A stretch of 64,000 nt of DNA from Castanea sativa. Its lineage: Eukaryota; Streptophyta; Magnoliopsida; Fagales; Fagaceae. Numbering within the stretch: position 1 is the first letter of the stretch; every line of letters begins with the position of its first letter. Under the pieces are notes generated by a model. That model was not told where the DNA came from. It did not search any database and was given only the letters and a program-made list of their open reading frames with translations. Position numbers and translations under genes: made by a program. The stretch is taken from the NCBI RefSeq assembly GCF_040712315.1, contig NC_134013.1, positions 18,573,001 to 18,637,000 of the forward strand, given 5' to 3'. Below are positions 47,690 through 64,000 of this stretch, piece after piece.

Positions 47690-48970
47690 TCCCTCGTTAA
47701 CAAGCTGCTCTAAATGGTTTCAAAGGGTCCAACAATTCTCGGTAGTATGACCCACATCCTGATGATACTAGCAAAAGAGGTTCTGATTTCGTTTCGTAGG
47801 CTCCCCTACCATCTTACTGGGCCACTTGAAGTAGGGTTCCTTACGGACTTTCTCCAGCAATTGGTGCACTGGTTCTCGGAATACGGTATTAACTACTTGA
47901 GGAGTGGCTGAACCAGATTGCCCAGAGAAATCTCTCCTCGACTTATTGTTATGGTACCTGTCCGACTTGAAATTCCTTCTCTCTTGAGGGATTACCTTCG
48001 CCTTACCCTTACCTTGTTGTTGATCTTCCTCAACCCTTTTGTACTTGTTGATACGATCCATGAGGCGACGTACACTTCGCACGGGCTTTTTAGTCAGAGA
48101 TTTCCTTAAATCGTGATCAGTCGGGAGGCCCACTTTGAAAGTGTTAATCACCACTTCGTCGAAATCACTGTCAATTTCATTAAACATTTTCCAGTATCTG
48201 TCAAAATACGCTTTCAAAGTCTCATCTTCTCTCATGGCCATGGATAACAATGAGTCTAAAGGCTGAGAGACTTTGCTGCATGTAATGAATCGAGACGCAA
48301 ATGCCCTAGTGAGTTCCATGAAACAATCTACAGACCCCGGCTTTAGTCCGTTAAACCATCTCATAGCAACAGGTCCTAGGCTCGAAGGAAAGACTTTGCA
48401 CATCAAGGTTTCGCTCTGAGAATGTACCGTCATCCTCTGATTAAAATGGCTCACGTGTTCGACTGGGTCTGTCCTGCCATTATAGATGGTGAAGGTGGGC
48501 TGAGTGAACCGCCGTGGGAGCCTTCCTTTCTCGATCTTGCATGAGAAGGGTGACTTGGAGAGTTGGTGCAACGCTCGGCTCATAGCATCGTTTCCCAAGC
48601 CCTTGGAGGGAAACTTTTTATGCTTACGACTTGGAAGCTTACCCTCCTCGTAAGAGAAGGTTTCGCTAGGGGGAGTCCTGGACCTTGGACTGTAACTACT
48701 TCCCCGGGACCTGCCAGAGGAAGGATTGGACGGAGATGAAGCCTGCCTTCATCTAACACGGCGTAGCTTTTTCTTAAGGTGGTGAATCTCCCTCTGCATG
48801 GCCTTGGCATCATCCTCATGGGTGACCCTGCTTCTACTACACGAATGGCTTGCATCAGGGTGTACTGTATGCACACTTCCCTCTTGATCCCTACGACGCT
48901 CAAGACGTTCAAAATGATCTTCGCGCTAGGACCCCTGAGACTCTGCATGATGTGAACCTAAGCCTGCCAT
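47690..48970 (-). pseudogene. gag polyprotein of element B
   Basis: Begins at 48970 with MAGLGSHHAES; an early frame break separates the first ~120 codons from the long ORF 48598-47768. That ORF holds the Retrotrans_gag capsid domain: DPVEHVSHFNQRMTVHSQ, PVAMRWFNGLKPGSVDCFME, FDEVVINTFKVGLPTDHDL, RRLMDRINKYKRVEEDQQQG. It ends at a TAG just before a zinc-knuckle-like YHQDVGHTTENCWTL. This is the best preserved gag of the window. Confidence 0.85.
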
Positions 48971-48998
48971 GATGTTTCAATTCCTTCAACACTAGATT

Positions 48999-49016
48999 CC
49001 CACAGACGACGCTAAT
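48999..49016 (-). promoter_or_regulatory. Primer-binding site of element B
   Basis: The minus strand reads ATTAGCGTCGTCTGTGGGA directly inside the 5' LTR, nearly the same as in element A. The tRNA was not assigned. Confidence 0.6.
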
Positions 49017-49772
49017 TGTAAGTGCACAATTTGTACCCGATCCGATCACTAAATGGACCCAGGACCAAAGAGTCTTATACAATGAAATTTGTAGAGTATG
49101 AGTTTGAAATCTAGATTGGGGATATTGGAAAATTGATAAACAGGCTAGAATACCGCAATCTATGCAAGTAATAGATGAATATGACAAAAAACTCTTCTCG
49201 AACGTAAGCCGATGACCATTTGTATGGCCTTTCTTTCTCTAAGCAAAAGATTACAATTTTGTAGTTTCTAAAAAAGGTTCCCCTCTTCTTTCCTCTCTCC
49301 TCTTCTTATAACCTTCTTCTTCTTCCCTGTTTCATCCACGTGTAACACAGATCTTCTTCCTAGATACTTGTCCCATCCACCACCTTCTTAAAGTCTTCAA
49401 ATAATAGCTGGAAGGCTGAATACTACTGTTCAGAGGTCATTTCTCCATTAATGTGGCCAGAGAAGCAGATGCAGGACCTTTAATGCGGTGGTAGCAGTTT
49501 TTTCCTCATATATTTCTCACACGTTCCTCCTTCTAACGAGTGCTTGGAACACGCCTTTATCTAACAGATCTTCCAGAAGCCTGTTTCTAAATCCTTTAGC
49601 ACGTCCCATGGCCTTTACAGGGTCCGTTCGAGGAGATACTCCCCCTCGGACAACTCCTCTGCCCCCTGTAGTGCGGACTGGCTTGTGGGTCTCGAAAACT
49701 CTGATTGAACAGACTTATACCAACTATCTAGGCCCAAGGCCCAAACGTGCATTTAAGCATTTTTACCCTACA
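49017..49772 (-). repeat. 5' LTR of element B
   Basis: 756 bp; TGTAAGTGC...CCCTACA on the plus strand. Compared with the other LTR it has a few small indels, including a changed segment near 49455-49475. Confidence 0.9.
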
Positions 49773-49910
49773 CAAAAGCAATAATTAACTTTTTTTTGCC
49801 AATTTACTATTTAAACCCTATTTTTAAGTTGTTGGTTAATTAATTTAGGGGCATTTTTGGCAGGAAAAAAAGTAATAACTAACTTTCTGAATCTTCTTAA
49901 TATATACAGA

Positions 49911-50453
49911 TATACAGATTATAAATATCTATACATATAAATATATAATATTATATATTTTAATAGAACCTCTTCCTTGCAAGTTTGTTCACAAACACGT
50001 TTAATTATTTTTTTTGTTTGAGGAAGACATTTTTAAATTTCATATTAGAGTAAAGATTATATTTAATAATCAAGATTATACTTGTATTTTTTTGAGAAAC
50101 AATAATTGAGATTTTTTTTTTGAGAAAGTTTTAACCTATGTCATAAATTTTAACAGTGAACTAACTGATACCTACAATAATTGAGATTAAACTTAAACCT
50201 AAGTTTGGCTCATTTTTCTTTTATTTTTATTTTTTTCCGAATCAAGCTGTTGATGTACGGTCTTACCAGAATTTAGCTTAGACAATAGTTAATATTGCTG
50301 ATAATGTATATATATACTTTTTTTTTTGTTCTCTTATTTCTTAGTTATTATTTAGCCAAGAAAAATGGGATCACTTGAAGTTGAAGGTTATATGCATTCA
50401 TGATACATGCCCTAATCCTTTTGTTTCTCTGATACCGAAACATCGAATAAAAA
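49911..50453 (+). promoter_or_regulatory. Upstream region of the CCCH/G-patch gene
   Basis: AT-rich. A TATA-like GTATATATATAC lies at about 50306-50317, some 140 bp before the start codon, and could be the core promoter. No other element is convincing. Confidence 0.3.
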
Positions 50454-61733
<11,280 letters not shown>

Positions 61734-61974
61734 ATTTTATATCAAATATGTAGTTTTGTAATTTATTTATACTGGATGGATCTAAACGAGGAAAAATGAT
61801 TTGTTTTTGTTTTGAAGAAAAGCCTAAATCTAGAATCTAGATTGATTTTTATGCCCATGAATTGTTGTGGATTAGTAGTGATTATTTTTTGGCCTCCTTA
61901 CCTAGAATTCTAGATTGAGAAATTATTTACTTAAAAGTTAAAACAAAATTGATTTATATTATAATCTCTATCAT

Positions 61975-62105
61975 TTTTTAGCTCGACTGGTAAAGTCTTA
62001 ATTTTCGGCTACATCAAAAATCAATTGGTGTCTTGATTTGATGATAAAGAGTAATCATCAGGAGCAGATGTCATAAGGTGAAATTCTCTTTAAATTTTTA
62101 TTTTT
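61975..62105 (+). repeat. SINE-like repeat, family 1
   Basis: TTTAGCTCGACTGGTAAAGT, ACATCAAAAATCAATTGGTG, GATGATAAAGAGTAATCATC, GGAGCAGATGTCATAAGGTG and AAATTCTCTTT in the family-1 order. It lies between the CCCH/G-patch and dynamin genes. Confidence 0.6.
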
Positions 62106-62463
62106 ATTTTTAATGAATGTGAATTAAAAACTAAATTAGAATTAAAGTAAACTATCATTATGAGCATAGCAGAGTGGTTCAAGTTCAACTCAAAGTCTCC
62201 AAGGGCAAAGGTGCAACATTGGGTCCCACAAATGATAGCATGGGCTTTACGCATCCTCTAACCGTTCAAATCGGTCCACACGAACACTTCCCGGCGCCAG
62301 TGACTCATTACTATTCAAACCAAAAAGGCAAAAAGCCTTCAACACTCAACGGAAAAAACTCAGGAAACCTCCCCAAGCAAAAAAAAAAAAAAAAACAAAA
62401 CCCTGACTTTCTTACTTCCTCTCCAAGAACTTTATCCCCATAACGGTCACAACAACGACTCTC

Positions 62464-62514
62464 TATATAAATTATAAAACCCTTCACTCTCTCTCTCTCT
62501 CTCTCTCTTAGGGT
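62464..62514 (+). promoter_or_regulatory. Core promoter and CT-rich leader of the dynamin gene
   Basis: A TATA box TATATAAAT at 62464-62472 is followed by a (CT)n pyrimidine patch at about 62486-62509 and TTAGGGTTTTT, which contains a telo-box-like AAACCCTAA complement. The start codon is at 62556. TATA plus Y patch is a common plant core promoter layout. The start point is inferred to lie about 30 bp after the TATA box. Confidence 0.6.
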
Positions 62515-62555
62515 TTTTGTTTTTGTTTTTTTTGTTTTCTATCTCTTTGAAATCT

Positions 62556-63709
62556 ATGGGCGAAGAAGCAAAAGCAATGGATACACCACCAACGATTGGG
62601 GCATCAGTGATTCCAATCATGAACAAGCTCCAGGACATTCTGTCTCCGGTGGGGGCCGAGCTTTCGGAGATTTCGCTTCCACAGGTGGCGGTGGTCGGCA
62701 GCCAGAGCAGCGGCAAGTCGAGCGTGCTCGAGGCCTTGGTCGGCCGCGACTTCCTCCCTCGTGGCTGCGACATTTGCACGCGGAGGCCGCTCGTCTTGAT
62801 GCTCGAGAAGCGTCCTCGGAATGCGGCTGCTGCTGACGACGACGGTGCCGAGTGGGGCGAGTTCCGCCACTTGCCTGGCAAGCGCTTCTACGATTTCTCC
62901 AAGATTCGCCGCGAAATCCAGGTGCTTAGATTTAATTGCCTTTGATTCAACTTTCGTATTGAAATTCTTTGTGCTATTGAGAAATTCATTTGAGTTGCAA
63001 GCATTGGTGGAATTAACATAACAAATTCAATCAAATGGTGTTTGTTGAGTCTGAGTCTGAGCTTTTGTGTTTGGGGGTAGTGCAGGCTGAGACTGAAAGA
63101 GAAGCGGGGCGGAACAGAGGGGTTTCAGATAGACAAATTAGCTTGAGAATTTCATCTCCAAATGTACTTAATATGACCTTAGTTGATCTACCTGGTGTTA
63201 CTAAGGTTCCGGTGGGAGATCAACCCACTGACATAGAAGAGAGGATTAGGAAAATGATAATGGCACATATCAGGCAGGAAAACTGTATTATTTTGGCTGT
63301 TACTCCGGCCAATTCTGATTTGGCAACTTCGGACGCACTTCAGATGGCTAGAGAAGCTGATCCCACTGGTACCAATTTTTTGAAATTTGGTTTTAGTTGT
63401 TATATTGAATGCACTTGGTTCTAGTGTTTGATACTTAATGTTGTGGAACACTGACATAAATGTTTCAACAGGTTCTAGGACAATTGGTGTAATCACCAAG
63501 GTTTGTGTTTTTTTTTTTTTTTTTTTTTTTGAGCATTCTTTGTAAGTTGTCAGTATATTAATATGCTTGATTAACGGTATAATGTGGTATTTTTGTGCTG
63601 TTTGTAGCTTGATATAATGGACAGGGGTACCGATGCCCGAAACTTTCTGCTTGGAAAAGTTGTTCCACTTCGTCTTGGTTATGTTGGTGTTGTGAATCGC
63701 AGTCAGGAG
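62556..63709 (+). CDS. DRP3-type dynamin-related GTPase, N-terminal 260 residues (truncated by window end)
   Basis: Exons 62556-62921, 63086-63368, 63472-63500 and 63608-63709 are joined by GT..AG introns without frame loss. Dynamins of the DRP3/Drp1 class assemble into rings that cut mitochondria and peroxisomes. All GTPase motifs are present: P-loop GSQSSGKS (48-55), switch-1 Thr in CTRRPLV (T75), DLPG (156-159), TKLD (225-228). Class-typical stretches are [30 protein letters not shown] and MDRGTDARN. The stalk and GED domains lie beyond the window. The next exon was not found before 64000, so 63710-64000 is intron. DRP3 is preferred over other plant dynamins by these blocks, from memory. 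An in-frame second Met (MDTPP) seven codons on is an alternative start. Confidence 0.88.
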
Positions 63710-64000
63710 GTGTATATTCTTATAAACTTATTTTGCAATGTCCATATCTTTTTATTTACACCATAGCTACCTGTATGGTTGTTGAAATTGTTCGTCAAAA
63801 AGAAAATAACGTGTCTTTGATTACTTTAGAATGGGGTGGAGGGTTCAGAAATGAGAAAGTACTTAAAATAGGAGCATGATTTAAGCTGCAGTACAATGTG
63901 TTTTTGGTTATTTAGAGCTCAAACCTATTCTATAAACTTCACAAAAAGCAGCATGGTTGGACTATTTTGTCACCATCATCTGCTCTTTGGCTTTGGTGGT

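Larger units (their letters stand above)
37409..49772 (-). mobile_element. Element B: complete Tat-lineage LTR retrotransposon, minus strand
   Basis: The 12,364-bp element is in reverse orientation: 3' LTR 37409-38160, 5' LTR 49017-49772, gag-pol on the minus strand and the antisense ORF on the plus strand. The layout equals that of element A, with about five 151-bp units and an added hAT-like insertion (41545-42697). The LTRs differ at roughly 45 positions by eye (about 6 %), so it is older than element A. AAAAG occurs on both flanks (37403-37407 and 49774-49778) but with one extra base at each junction, so the target duplication is imperfect. It is interrupted by several stops and is non-autonomous. 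Confidence 0.9.
36231..49910 (-). mobile_element. Helitron-like non-autonomous element, split by element B
   Basis: Read on the minus strand, it would start at 49910 with TCTGTATATATTAAGAAG after an A. It would end at 36231 with a GCCTC...GAGGC hairpin running into CTAG followed by T. A|TC...CTRR|T borders without a target duplication are the Helitron signature. Removing element B leaves about 1.3 kb. Within it a block with CAATAACTAACTTTC and GGGGTATTT is repeated near 37160, 37255, 37380 and 49800, and a 5'-end-like sequence occurs also at 37315. No Rep/helicase is present. The borders are inferred from motifs only. Confidence 0.4.

Overview
The window is plant nuclear DNA, AT-rich and repeat-laden. 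Three conserved eukaryotic genes with spliceosomal introns sit among many transposable elements. The genes, the Tat-type Ty3/gypsy elements with antisense ORFs, the L1-type LINEs and the MITEs all point to a eudicot. A woody species such as a member of Fagales is a guess from the look of the repeats and was not tested. I see no bacterial, organellar or viral genome segment, no rRNA and no CRISPR array.

Layout. 1-6.9 kb: AT-rich repeats, including MULE-MITE relatives, a Harbinger-type MITE, a SINE split by a GC-rich MITE, a solo LTR and a 210-bp exact tandem duplication. 6.99-19.09 kb: a complete but mutated 12.1-kb Tat-lineage LTR retrotransposon on the + strand (element A) with 702-bp LTRs and a perfect ACATT target duplication. 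19.1-25.5 kb: decayed repeats and a 517-bp solo LTR. 25.6-29.6 kb: a five-exon minus-strand gene for the kinetochore protein SKA2, with a LINE remnant in intron 3. 29.6-35.8 kb: an unexplained repeat-like block, a MULE-type MITE with a perfect 9-bp target duplication, and a 702-bp solo LTR. 36.2-49.9 kb: a nest in which a Helitron-like element was entered by a 12.4-kb minus-strand Tat element (element B), which was entered by a 1.15-kb hAT-like element. 50.4-61.7 kb: a four-exon gene for a 496-residue CCCH/Tudor-like/G-patch protein, whose 7.8-kb second intron holds a broken full-length-like LINE. 62.5 kb to the end: the first four coding exons of a DRP3-type dynamin GTPase that runs off the window.

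The three host genes all look intact in the part visible. They act in kinetochore-microtubule attachment, probable nuclear RNA or transcription work, and mitochondrial/peroxisomal fission. Nothing in the sequence ties them into one pathway.

The most interesting material is in the two Tat elements. Both carry a spliced, multi-exon ORF antisense to gag-pol. Both carry a 151-bp tandem array that is itself a diverged dimer (12 units versus 5). Their LTRs share a TCCTCGG/CCGAGGA hairpin with a solo LTR.
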